From: Nocardia flavorosea
Lineage (GTDB): Bacteria; Actinomycetota; Actinomycetes; Mycobacteriales; Mycobacteriaceae
Assembly: GCF_015477805.1 (NCBI RefSeq)
Contig: NZ_JADLQL010000004.1
Span: 310,001-374,000 of the forward strand
DNA length: 64,000 bases
Reading direction: 5' to 3'
In this document: one piece after another, positions 44,101 through 51,609 of the stretch
How positions within the stretch are numbered: position 1 is the first letter of the stretch
Layout of the letters: each line of letters starts with the position of its first letter
Notes under the pieces: model-generated
What the model was told of the DNA's origin: nothing
Databases searched by the model: none
The model's input: only the letters and a program-made list of their open reading frames with translations
Position numbers and translations under genes: made by a program

Positions 44101-46069
44101 CGAACCACATCGCTTCGACGGCGTCCTGGAATCGCTGCGCCAATCCGTCGCCGGAACGGTCGCCGCCGGGTACGGAATCCCCCAGATCGGCCGGACCGTT
44201 GTCCAGCACATCGCGCAGCAGCTCCGCCGGTACGCGCAACGAGAAGTCGTAGATCCAGCGCCGCCGGCCGTCGCCCAGCACGAGTGGATAGGGCCGCTCG
44301 TCGACGACCTCGACGCCCAGACTGTGCAGGACCGGCAGCACCCGGCTCAACGAAATACCCTCGCCCGCCACGTAGAGCACGAAACGCCAGGTTCCTTCCG
44401 CGGCGCCGGCGTCGCGATACAGCGCCGTGCCGATGGCGCCTTCCTCGAGCTGTTCGAGCCTGCGCAGTTCGCGAAGCCCTCGTTCGGGTTCGAATTCCTG
44501 CTGATAGCCGGCGGGGAAAGCGGCCGCGTATTCCCGGATCGTGGTCCGGGAAAGGTCCGGCGAGCCGCCGGCGGCGGACTCCAGCCGGTCCGCCCAGGTG
44601 CGAGTGGTGGCGAACAGCAGGTCCTGAATGCGCTGCCGGTTCTCTTCGGAGAGATCGGCCGGCGGGGTGCCGGTATCACGATGCACGGTGATGTAGACGA
44701 CCGCCAGATCGGATTCGGTGACGCGGGCGGAATAGCCGATCCGCTGCCCCTGGAACTCGCAGCGCAGGATGTCTTGCATACGGAGACGTACCTGGTTGGA
44801 GTACCGGTCGTTGGGCATGTAGACCAGGCAGTACACCGCACCGCTGCGGGGATCCTCACGCAGGAACAGCCGGACCTGACGGCGCAGCCCCAGGTTCACG
44901 ACCGCGGATACGGTTTCGAACAGGCGACGGAAATCAGCGGTGAACAGTTCGGCGCGCGGGACGCTCTGCATCACCTCGAGCATGCCCTGACCGGAGAACG
45001 AGTTGAGATCGAAACCCGCCGTTTCGATCACCTGGTGCACACGGCGCGAGATCACCGGAATATCCAGGATATCCTCGTGCAACGCGGTAACCGTGAGTGT
45101 GCCGACGAAGATGTGCTCATGGTAGGGCGGCGGCGGCACCTCTTCGCCGGGCCGTTCTCCCCCGGCGACATCGGTGTTCTCGACAACGCTGACGAAGTAC
45201 AGATTCGACGCTCCCGGCACTGTGGAATCCGCCGAGCCGGTGGTCACCCGCAGTGCCTGATCGCTGGGCCCCGGTGCCGGGATCTGGATATCGGCGGCCG
45301 ATCCGGCGCGCAGCACGCCGAGACCGGTATCGGGGATCGCCTGTGCCACCGCGTCGGCGTCCACATCCACCAGGGCGGGATACACCTTGCGTCCGGTATA
45401 TCCGAGTACCGTGAAATGCCCGTCGGCGAGCCAGCGCAGCAGGTCGGCGTAATCGGTGAAATCGATATCGTCACCACCACCGGCGGTCCGCTCGAGACGC
45501 TCGGCGACATCGACCAGAGCTTCGGTCATCGCGGGCGTGTCCTCGTCCACGGCGCGCAGGCCCGCGAGCAGCTGCGGTATCTCGCGCTCGACGCGGTCGA
45601 GCAGTTCGTCGGGGATCGGGGTGGCCAGTTCGATATGGATCCAGGATTCGGCGGTTGCGGGGTATGTCTGCGCCGTGCGGCCGTCGGCGGCCCGGGGTGC
45701 GATATCGCGCAGCAGCCCTCGCGTATCGCGGGTGACCTCGAAGACGGGGTGTACCACGCCGGTTACGGCCGCGCCGAGCTGATTCAATCGTGAGGTGACC
45801 GATTCGACCAGCAGCGGCATATCGTCGTTGACGATCTGCAATGCCACACCCAGTCCGCTGGGGTCACCCGCCCGGTAGAGACGGGTCGCGATATGCCCTG
45901 GCGCCCGTTGCGCGGCGAGCTCGAAATGATGCTGGAGGATGCGCTCGGCCCGGTCGGCGATCGCCCACGTCGCCGTTTCGGATCTACTCCACCGGAAGTA
46001 GGCCGATTCGAGTTCGTTCGGATCGCCCCGGAACCGCTTCTGCGAAACCGTTTGCTGCACTGTGGTCAC
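41144..46069 (-). CDS. gdh: NAD-dependent glutamate dehydrogenase, 180-kDa class
   Basis: Oxidises glutamate to 2-oxoglutarate and ammonium; catabolic enzyme of the L_180 class. 1641 residues from the GTG at 46067-46069. The N-terminal third holds ACT-like regulatory segments, the catalytic and Rossmann regions lie centrally (LRWSDRLEDFRTEILGL, the Lys-containing PVGAKGGFVVKRPP, GVGDMSGDVFGNGMLLS, EGGNLGATSLGRIEY), and a long helical C-terminus follows. An in-frame TTG at 46108 would sit almost on the predicted transcription start, so I reject it. In mycobacteria GarA inhibits this enzyme unless phosphorylated by PknG, encoded 3 kb away here. Copy 3 of the shared operator precedes the gene. 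Confidence 0.95.
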   Translation of the reverse strand: MTTVQQTVSQKRFRGDPNELESAYFRWSRSETATWAIADRAERILQHHFELAAQRAPGHIATRLYRAGDPSGLGVALQIVNDDMPLLVESVTSRLNQLGAAVTGVVHPVFEVTRDTRGLLRDIAPRAADGRTAQTYPATAESWIHIELATPIPDELLDRVEREIPQLLAGLRAVDEDTPAMTEALVDVAERLERTAGGGDDIDFTDYADLLRWLADGHFTVLGYTGRKVYPALVDVDADAVAQAIPDTGLGVLRAGSAADIQIPAPGPSDQALRVTTGSADSTVPGASNLYFVSVVENTDVAGGERPGEEVPPPPYHEHIFVGTLTVTALHEDILDIPVISRRVHQVIETAGFDLNSFSGQGMLEVMQSVPRAELFTADFRRLFETVSAVVNLGLRRQVRLFLREDPRSGAVYCLVYMPNDRYSNQVRLRMQDILRCEFQGQRIGYSARVTESDLAVVYITVHRDTGTPPADLSEENRQRIQDLLFATTRTWADRLESAAGGSPDLSRTTIREYAAAFPAGYQQEFEPERGLRELRRLEQLEEGAIGTALYRDAGAAEGTWRFVLYVAGEGISLSRVLPVLHSLGVEVVDERPYPLVLGDGRRRWIYDFSLRVPAELLRDVLDNGPADLGDSVPGGDRSGDGLAQRFQDAVEAMWFGAAEVDGLNELVLRAGLRWRQVTMLRAYAKYLKQSRFGYGIAAITRVLLANPMTVRGFVELFEAYFDPAAAEDAAARARETTRRLEAEIDAVTGLDTDRVLRAVLALISATLRTSYFRDDEHGEPLPYLSMKFDPQRIEFLPQPRPRYEIFVYSPRMEGVHLRFGAVARGGLRWSDRLEDFRTEILGLVKAQAVKNAVIVPVGAKGGFVVKRPPAATGDPAADRRNRQAEGVACYRMFIAGLLDITDNLDRVTGAVLPPASVVRRDGDDAYLVVAADKGTATFSDIANEVAAGHGFWLGDAFASGGSVGYDHKAMGITARGAWESVKRHFAEMDIDTQAEDFTVVGVGDMSGDVFGNGMLLSEHIRLVAAFDHRHIFLDPEPDAAQSYRERERLFGLTRSSWADYDRSLISTGGGVFDRSAKAITITPEMRQVLGLDADITKLSPPEVIRAILTAPVDLLWNGGIGTYIKASSESHADVGDKSNDAVRVNADELRVKVIGEGGNLGATSLGRIEYCRNGGRMNTDALDNSAGVDCSDHEVNIKILLDTVVSSGELPAAERNPLLAAMTDEVATLVLRDNVSQNFRMGLSRTTARAHAAVHRRVLTALENQHGLDRRLEALPADAEMKRRIAAGSGLASAELATLMAHVKLALKSDVLAGDLPENPAFTAVLAQYFPTPLRDRFAAAIDRHRLRREIIATVAVNELVDYGGLTFAFQLTEEVGATTEDALRAFTTAVDIFGLRPIWARIRSTAMPTAVRDELELEAGRTLARAARWLLLNRPQPIAIGADIARYQAGVRELAGRMPQWLPQHLDTELAQRSAELVERGAPADLAGEVLRLIHRFPLLDILDIADIAGREPAEIAGLYFALSSHYQIERLLTAVGDVEQGQRWPTLARLAVRDDLYESLRLLTLDIAVASEPGDAIGETIDYWESTNRSRLTRATASLAEIFAGESYDLATLSVAVRQVRSLVGGADPGAVAMAGTS

Positions 46070-46124
46070 CTCGACACCTGCACTTTCCCTCACTGGATAT
46101 GTCGCCAATCCAACCGGAGTCCAA

Positions 46125-46146
46125 TGTACCGTTATTTAACGGTACA
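46125..46146 (-). promoter_or_regulatory. Copy 3 of the TACCGYTA palindromic operator, perfect palindrome
   Basis: Half-sites TGTACCGTTA and TAACGGTACA are exact complements around a 2-base centre, giving a perfect 22-bp palindrome 56 bases upstream of the gdh start. Read leftward it runs into TACATT, the same -10-like hexamer as in the permease promoter. This is the best copy of the three and defines the motif. Confidence 0.7.
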
Positions 46147-46210
46147 TCATCAGCGAGCAAAAGCGTAGCCCCGGCTACCACCCAAAACGACTGGCAGCGG
46201 TCCCTCGCGA

Positions 46211-46954
46211 CTACTCCAGCAACCCGGAGCGAGACAGGAACGCCTGCGCCGCCGCCTTGTCGGCGAAAGTGCCGGTATCGATACGCAGACCCGAGCCGGT
46301 ATCCGCGTACAGCACAGCCGACGCCGCGCTGATGGATACGAAGACCGGACCGTCGGACACCACACTGCCGCCGGCCGACCGCCACTGCCGGACAGTCTGA
46401 GTGAGCTCCGCCGGCGCGAGAACCTGCACACGCAACACCAGCTCCCGTCCGTCGGTGATACCGCCGGACAGCAACGGATCACCGGCCGATACGACACACC
46501 GCTCGACACCGGTCGCCGGATCACGCGGCTCGCAAGCCGCCGACGCCAGCGAGCCGGGCAACGCCGGGCCCGGGCCGTTCAACAGGCCCGGATCCGTGAA
46601 TCCGCCCGGCGGAAGCGAAAACGAACATGACCGGATCATCAAGAAGGCGAGCAGCACCAGGACGATCACCAGCACCCCACCCGCAGCGCTCCACTGCCAG
46701 GCCGGATGCGGTGTGCGTACAAGACCTTCCGCTTCCGGTACCAGCCGCGAACGGATGGCGCCCAGGACGGAACCGGCCACTGTCCTCGGATCCGGAACGC
46801 GGTCGTGCCCCGGCTTGCTGTGAGGTGCGGACGGACCGGGGGACACATCCGGCGAAGCGGCTGTCCGGCCCGGCACAGGCGCCGGCGCGCCGCAGTACAC
46901 ACACAGCGCACCGTCCACCGGATGACCGCAGTATCGACAGCTCAGCCCGGCCAC
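46211..46954 (-). CDS. Membrane protein with an N-terminal zinc ribbon
   Basis: 247 residues, no family assigned. CRYCGHP and CVYCGAP at the start form a small zinc ribbon in the cytoplasm, then a Pro/Ser-rich linker, one transmembrane segment (GGVLVIVLVLLAFLMIRSCSF) and an external domain of about 130 residues with two Cys (SAACEPRD, VERCVVS) and strands such as ELVLRVQVLAPAEL and VFVSISAASAVLYAD. GTG start with AGGAGG eight bases upstream, 12 bases after the discoidin-like gene, so they form an operon. Situated beside the ESX operon but not part of its known core. Confidence 0.72.
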   Translation of the reverse strand: MAGLSCRYCGHPVDGALCVYCGAPAPVPGRTAASPDVSPGPSAPHSKPGHDRVPDPRTVAGSVLGAIRSRLVPEAEGLVRTPHPAWQWSAAGGVLVIVLVLLAFLMIRSCSFSLPPGGFTDPGLLNGPGPALPGSLASAACEPRDPATGVERCVVSAGDPLLSGGITDGRELVLRVQVLAPAELTQTVRQWRSAGGSVVSDGPVFVSISAASAVLYADTGSGLRIDTGTFADKAAAQAFLSRSGLLE

Positions 46955-46966
46955 CGCCGATACCTC

Positions 46967-48094
46967 CTATTGCCCGGTGATCACGATCGAGGAGATCGCC
47001 ACGGTATTGACCGACGATTCACCGCTGGACTTCAGCACGGTGAGCACGATCTCGTTCGCGGTCACCGGCGGATCGATCGGGGTCACCACCAGCGACCGCT
47101 GATCCAACGTATCCTGGGTGAATATCGTCGCTTCCGTTTCCTCGTCCCCGTCGTCGAGTTCGTAGGACACCCGGCTCACAGTGCGGAATTTCGTCCACTG
47201 ATCGGTCCCGTCACTGCCGACATGATCCCAGCCCGGCACGATCCCGATCGAATCCACCTTGTATTCCTTGCCGAGGTCGATACGCAGGATCTGGCCGTCC
47301 ACCTTGTACGCCCGGACACACGACCACGCCTTGTCCGGCTCGCCCGAGAAGGCATCCATTCCGTCGGTACTGCCGGTCGGGCAATACGATTCGGCGCCTT
47401 TCACAGTGATGGTGCCACCCGTTTCCGCCACATCGGGGGGTGGCGCGGCGGAGGTGGGCGCGGGAGCCACGGCGAGCGGCCGCGTCTGTTCCTCGCTCCC
47501 CCCGCCCGTGAACACGAGCAGCACCACGATCAGCAGCGCCACCACCGCGGCCACCGCCAGCGCCACCTTGGGCTTGCGGAGTTGAGTGGTGACCTCCTGC
47601 ACCATCTGCTGCGGCGTGGTCTTCTCGTTCCCGGCCGGAGCCGTCGACGCGGACTGCTCCGTGCTCTCCTGCCGGTCCTGGGCCTCACGGTTGATCCGGT
47701 CGGCAGCAGCCTGCGCGTAGTCCGGTCCGAAACCGTCGGCGGCAGCGGGCGTCTGCCCGCTCAGCAGCGCATTGATCCGTTCACTGGCCGAGGGGCCCAC
47801 CGAAGACCGCCGTGGCGACACGGCTTCCGCCGGCTCGTCGTCCGGCAGCTCGGCAGCGTCGGGGGCGGGCCGCTCCCGCGGAGCGGATTCGGGTGAGACG
47901 AACAGCGAATCGTCCACCGGCGGCGCCGAAACACCCGACGGTGCGGAAACCGCGGCAATACCTTCCACTGGATCGGCCGCGCTCTCCCCGCCGACTTCTA
48001 TCTCCGGGGAGCCGAAATACGGATCGGACAGCAGCGCGTCGAGAATCGCACCACGATGGCGGAGAAATAGATCTCCCGGATCCGCGTCGGGCAT
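46967..48094 (-). CDS. Single-pass membrane protein with a discoidin-like (F5/8C) outer domain
   Basis: 375 residues. The cytoplasmic N-terminal 185 residues are acidic and low complexity, with one transmembrane segment (ALAVAAVVALLIVVLLVF) and an external beta domain of about 150 residues: GAESYCPTGSTDGMDAFSGEPDKAWSCVRA, then ILRIDLGKEYKVDSIGIVPGWD, the pattern of galactose-binding/discoidin jelly rolls that recognise surface glycans. The ATG at 48092-48094 opens the conserved MPDADPGDLF. Transcribed with the zinc-ribbon membrane gene downstream; both have the same inside-TM-outside plan. Confidence 0.72.
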   Translation of the reverse strand: MPDADPGDLFLRHRGAILDALLSDPYFGSPEIEVGGESAADPVEGIAAVSAPSGVSAPPVDDSLFVSPESAPRERPAPDAAELPDDEPAEAVSPRRSSVGPSASERINALLSGQTPAAADGFGPDYAQAAADRINREAQDRQESTEQSASTAPAGNEKTTPQQMVQEVTTQLRKPKVALAVAAVVALLIVVLLVFTGGGSEEQTRPLAVAPAPTSAAPPPDVAETGGTITVKGAESYCPTGSTDGMDAFSGEPDKAWSCVRAYKVDGQILRIDLGKEYKVDSIGIVPGWDHVGSDGTDQWTKFRTVSRVSYELDDGDEETEATIFTQDTLDQRSLVVTPIDPPVTANEIVLTVLKSSGESSVNTVAISSIVITGQ

Positions 48095-48139
48095 AGCCGG
48101 ATGGTAGCCGCTTTCCACCCTCGCACTCGGCCCGCTATT

Positions 48140-48171
48140 CCCGCGCCCGAGAACACACAACCGGGCGCGGG
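48140..48171. terminator. Terminator at the end of the ESX operon
   Basis: CCCGCGCCCG (48140-48149) and CGGGCGCGGG (48162-48171) form a perfect 10-bp stem with a 12-base loop, 12 bases beyond the XRE gene stop. Confidence 0.8.
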
Positions 48172-48183
48172 AACCTCCGGGGG

Positions 48184-48525
48184 CTACCGGACGAAATACT
48201 CCGGTGGCACATCGAATACCCGAGCGAGTGCGATGATCAGATCCAAGCGCGGAATCGCATCGCCGTGGATCAGCCGATACAGGCCGGATTGGGAAACCGG
48301 AACGTCCGGATAGGCCAGTTCCAGATGCTGGGCCAGCGAGTACAGGGTCAGCGACCGGGTCGACCCGTCCTCGGTGGACACCACCGATTCGGCGATCAAC
48401 TCCGATAATCGACTCGAAAAGACCGCCGCAGCGGCCCGCCGGGGAGTCAGCTCGCCTCCATTACCCGGGTGCTCGACAGCGTCGACCCCCGACTGAGAAT
48501 CCTCCGGTGTCACAATGAACGACAT
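48184..48525 (-). CDS. XRE-type regulator at the end of the ESX operon
   Basis: 113 residues. Helix-turn-helix in the C-terminal half: SLAQHLELAYPDVPVSQSGLYRLIHGDAIPRLDLIIALARVF, ending DVPPEYFVR. The layout (short N-terminus, single HTH, and a PxYF-type end) recalls EspR, the nucleoid-like regulator of ESX-1 genes in M. tuberculosis, although that protein has a longer C-terminal dimerisation tail. Starts 16 bases after eccE with no terminator between, so it is the last gene of the secretion operon and a likely autoregulator (inference). Confidence 0.8.
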   Translation of the reverse strand: MSFIVTPEDSQSGVDAVEHPGNGGELTPRRAAAAVFSSRLSELIAESVVSTEDGSTRSLTLYSLAQHLELAYPDVPVSQSGLYRLIHGDAIPRLDLIIALARVFDVPPEYFVR

Positions 48526-48541
48526 TACCTGTCCGTCCGAA

Positions 48542-50257
48542 TCACTGGGCCCGTCGCCCGATAGGTCGAGAAAGCGGCGTGGTGGCGCCGGCCGAAACGG
48601 ACGGCGGTGTGATCTGCTGCCTCGGTTCGGTGAAATCGAGATAGCGGGTTTCCCCGCGCGGTTCGATGAGGTCGACCCGCACCGTCCGCATCGGGATGCT
48701 CACGTCCAGGCTCGTCTCCCCGACCTGTTCGATGGCCAGATCGGCCGAACGACTCCGGCGCCCACCGGGATCGCTGATCGATACCGCGGTGGGTGCTGCA
48801 GTGCCCTGCACCGGTACCTGGTCGAACACGGCGATCGTGGCATCGGGGTTCGAACTCCGCTCCTCGTCACCGGATTCGCCGGCGAGCCACAGCGACCGCG
48901 GGTCGCCGACCGCGGTGACCAGATGCTGCCAACGTTGCGGCCGGCTCGTATGAACCTCGATATCGGCGCCCGTTACCGTCGCCCGCAGAATGATCTGCTG
49001 GGCAACCTGCAGCTCCGCGTGGACGTCCACGGAACGACGGCGCGGGTTGTAGCGCGCGGGATCGAACAGCGGCATCGCCAGCCGGTGCCGCGGCTGACCG
49101 CTGATGGCGCCCAGGATCTGGCCGTTCGGCCCGATCGGCACGGACAGACCCGCCGCGATCTCATCGGGAGCGGCCGCGATGGCGCGCTCGTCCCGGGTGA
49201 GGTCGCGTACGGAAGTTCCGGTGGGCAGTGTCGCCCGGAAAGCCGCCAGCTGTTGCCCGGGCAGCCGGCGCAGATAGTCGGGCAGCGCATCTTCCATCGC
49301 GGGCCCGACGTAGCGCACGACCGCACGCGGCCCGTCGTGCAATCCGGAAAGGCTCACCACCAGAGTCGTACGCCCGTTGCTCCAGGTCCAGCAGTCGTCG
49401 AGCGTGACCTCGTCCAGGCGCTGCCAGTCGATCCCGAAACTGGTGACGAAACGGCCGGGCACCGCGGTCGGCAGGCAGTGCCACGCCTCCCGGATCTCGT
49501 CGAGTTCGACACCGGCGTGCAAGGCCCGGAGCGCATCGGTCAAAGCGTCGGCGGGTAACGCGTGCGCCGCGACCCCGCGCTCGCGCAACCGGCCCGCGAT
49601 GCGATGCGCGGCTGTGGCGAGCGCCTTCGGCGCCACCACCGAGCAAGGACCGCGTTTGGCCAGCGCGGCCAGGTTCCGCTGCTGGTCCAGTCGTACCACC
49701 AGCCAGGTGAGCCGATTGCCCACCACGGGATTCGGGCCGATCAGCTGGTCGTAGAGCATGCTGTAACTACCGGCGGAACGCACTCGCTGACCGGTGGTGA
49801 CGATATCGATATCGACCGCGATCCCGTACTGGTCGAGCATCGGGAGCAGCGCGGCAGCACCTACCGTGTCCTCGGTGTACACCGTCTGCTCGGCGATCAC
49901 GGTAGGCAGGTCCAGGTTGGGCGCCAGCTGGATCACCGCGACCATGACGTCGCCGTCCTCCTGGATACCGCAGACCCCCGCGGGTACTCGGACCTCCCGG
50001 ATAGGCGGCAGACCGGTCAGCTCCGCTACCCGTCCGGTACGGCCACGCCGGAAATCGGCCCAGTCGAGCACCCAGCGCACCGGCGTCCGGCCGCGTATCC
50101 GCACCGTCACCGACAGGATCACGAATCCGAAGACCACCGCGCCGACCCACAGCGGCGTCTGCGGGGTCAATCCGACTGCCACCACACTGCCTCCGACCAC
50201 GGCACAGGCGAAGGGGCCGCGTTCCACACCCGCGACCCGCCGATCGGGCACATTCAC
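48542..50257 (-). CDS. eccE: Type VII secretion membrane protein EccE
   Basis: Peripheral component of the ESX membrane complex, stabilising the outer edge of the hexamer. 571 residues: two N-terminal transmembrane segments (ACAVVGGSVVAVGL and WVGAVVFGFVILSVTV), then RWVLDWADFRR and a long soluble domain with LTWLVVRLDQQRN and the ISGQPRHRLAMPLFDP segment. GTG start overlaps the mycosin stop as GTGA. Last of the ecc core genes in this operon. Confidence 0.9.
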   Translation of the reverse strand: MNVPDRRVAGVERGPFACAVVGGSVVAVGLTPQTPLWVGAVVFGFVILSVTVRIRGRTPVRWVLDWADFRRGRTGRVAELTGLPPIREVRVPAGVCGIQEDGDVMVAVIQLAPNLDLPTVIAEQTVYTEDTVGAAALLPMLDQYGIAVDIDIVTTGQRVRSAGSYSMLYDQLIGPNPVVGNRLTWLVVRLDQQRNLAALAKRGPCSVVAPKALATAAHRIAGRLRERGVAAHALPADALTDALRALHAGVELDEIREAWHCLPTAVPGRFVTSFGIDWQRLDEVTLDDCWTWSNGRTTLVVSLSGLHDGPRAVVRYVGPAMEDALPDYLRRLPGQQLAAFRATLPTGTSVRDLTRDERAIAAAPDEIAAGLSVPIGPNGQILGAISGQPRHRLAMPLFDPARYNPRRRSVDVHAELQVAQQIILRATVTGADIEVHTSRPQRWQHLVTAVGDPRSLWLAGESGDEERSSNPDATIAVFDQVPVQGTAAPTAVSISDPGGRRSRSADLAIEQVGETSLDVSIPMRTVRVDLIEPRGETRYLDFTEPRQQITPPSVSAGATTPLSRPIGRRAQ

Positions 50258-51609
50258 CGTGCCCCCCGCTGGGTGCCGCCCCAGTACGCGGCTCCCGCAC
50301 CGAGCAGAACCGCCACCACGATGACAGTGGCCGCCGCCAATCCCGGTTTCCGGTCCGCGGCGCGCTCCGGCGGCGGCAATTCGAGCACCTGGGCCTGGAA
50401 CAGCCCCGCGGGCGGTTCCGGTGGGGTTCGGTAGCTCAGGGCGCGCAACGGATCGATCACCCCGGCGCCCACCGCATTATCGATTCCCCGGGCGGGTGCG
50501 TGCGCACTGGCCTGCAATCGGGCGGCGATCTCGGCGGGCGTCTCGTTCGGGAACCGGGAACGCAGCAACGCCGCGACACCGGCGACATAGGCTGCCGCGA
50601 AGGACGAGCCGCCCACCGGCACCAGCTTGCCGGGCGCACCGACCCCGTTGATGAGTCCGCCGCCGCCGGGCCCCAGCGATTCGATCCCGGTCCCGGGCGC
50701 CGCCACGGAAACCCAGGGACCGGTGAGTGTTTCGTCGGTCACCGCACCGTTGGCGGTGGTGAACCCCACCGTCAGCACCGCGGGGCTGAACCATCCCGGT
50801 GTCGAGATCGTCTCGACACCGGCCCAGTTCCGCGGATCCCCGGGCCGGCCGGGATCGATCTCCGGATTCTGCCGGCACTGGCCGCCGCCGGTATTGCCAG
50901 CTCCCGCGACGATCAACGCACCGCGCACGTGCACCGCGTAACCGATGGCCGCAGCGAGCATTCCCTGGTCGATACCCGCATCGGCCGCCACACAGACCGG
51001 GACGGGGACCGCGATGATGTTGGCGCCCTGGTTGGCGGCATGGGTGATGGCCCGCGCCATGGCCCTGATCTCCATGGCCGCCTGTTCCCGCTGGTCGGCC
51101 GACGCGCGTTGCAGCCGGAAGGCACCGGACCGGTACCTGATGGAGATGATCCGGGACTCCGGCGCCACTCCGCTGAATGCGTCGGCCGGATCGGCCGCGG
51201 CCCCGATGATCCCGGCGATCAGGGTGCCGTGGGCGTCGCAATCGGAAAGCCCGTCACCACCGGCCGCGACGTAGTCGCCGCCGCCGACCAGATTGGGTAG
51301 CCGGGGGTTGGGCGACGCGCCGGTATCGAGCACCGCGACAGTGACACCCGCGCCCCGGCTGAGCGAGCGGGCCCGACCCAGGTCCAGTGCCAATTCCGGC
51401 GGCGGCACCCGGGACAGGTCGGTATCGGGCAGCACCCCCGTCGCGAGACAGCCCTTGTCCTGTTCGGTCGGACGCTCCGGGCCGGGCGGTCCGTCCTCCG
51501 GTGGCGGCCCGACGACCACCTCCGGCGGTTGCACGGCCAGCGCCGGCGCCGCGGTGGTGAGCACGACCAGGCCGGTCAGCGCCGTGATCACGGCCCTGCC
51601 GAATTTCAT
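50254..51609 (-). CDS. mycP: Mycosin (subtilisin-like protease of the ESX system)
   Basis: Membrane-anchored periplasmic serine protease needed for ESX complex stability. 451 residues: signal peptide (AVITALTGLVVLTTAAPALA), catalytic Asp in VAVLDTGAS, His in DCDAHGTLIAG, oxyanion Asn in VAGAGNTGG and Ser in GGSSFAAAYVAG, and a C-terminal transmembrane anchor (AATVIVVAVLLGAGAAYW). The ATG at 51607-51609 overlaps the eccD stop (TGATG). All triad residues are intact, so proteolytic activity is expected. Confidence 0.95.
   Translation of the reverse strand: MKFGRAVITALTGLVVLTTAAPALAVQPPEVVVGPPPEDGPPGPERPTEQDKGCLATGVLPDTDLSRVPPPELALDLGRARSLSRGAGVTVAVLDTGASPNPRLPNLVGGGDYVAAGGDGLSDCDAHGTLIAGIIGAAADPADAFSGVAPESRIISIRYRSGAFRLQRASADQREQAAMEIRAMARAITHAANQGANIIAVPVPVCVAADAGIDQGMLAAAIGYAVHVRGALIVAGAGNTGGGQCRQNPEIDPGRPGDPRNWAGVETISTPGWFSPAVLTVGFTTANGAVTDETLTGPWVSVAAPGTGIESLGPGGGGLINGVGAPGKLVPVGGSSFAAAYVAGVAALLRSRFPNETPAEIAARLQASAHAPARGIDNAVGAGVIDPLRALSYRTPPEPPAGLFQAQVLELPPPERAADRKPGLAAATVIVVAVLLGAGAAYWGGTQRGAR

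Noticed and set aside
41486..45793. 1435-codon plus-strand open frame opposite gdh
   Set aside because: Shadow of the dehydrogenase reading frame; no ribosome site and biased composition.
46070..46108. TTG start giving 13 more residues for gdh
   Set aside because: It would fall at the predicted transcription start just downstream of the operator; the later GTG leaves a normal leader.
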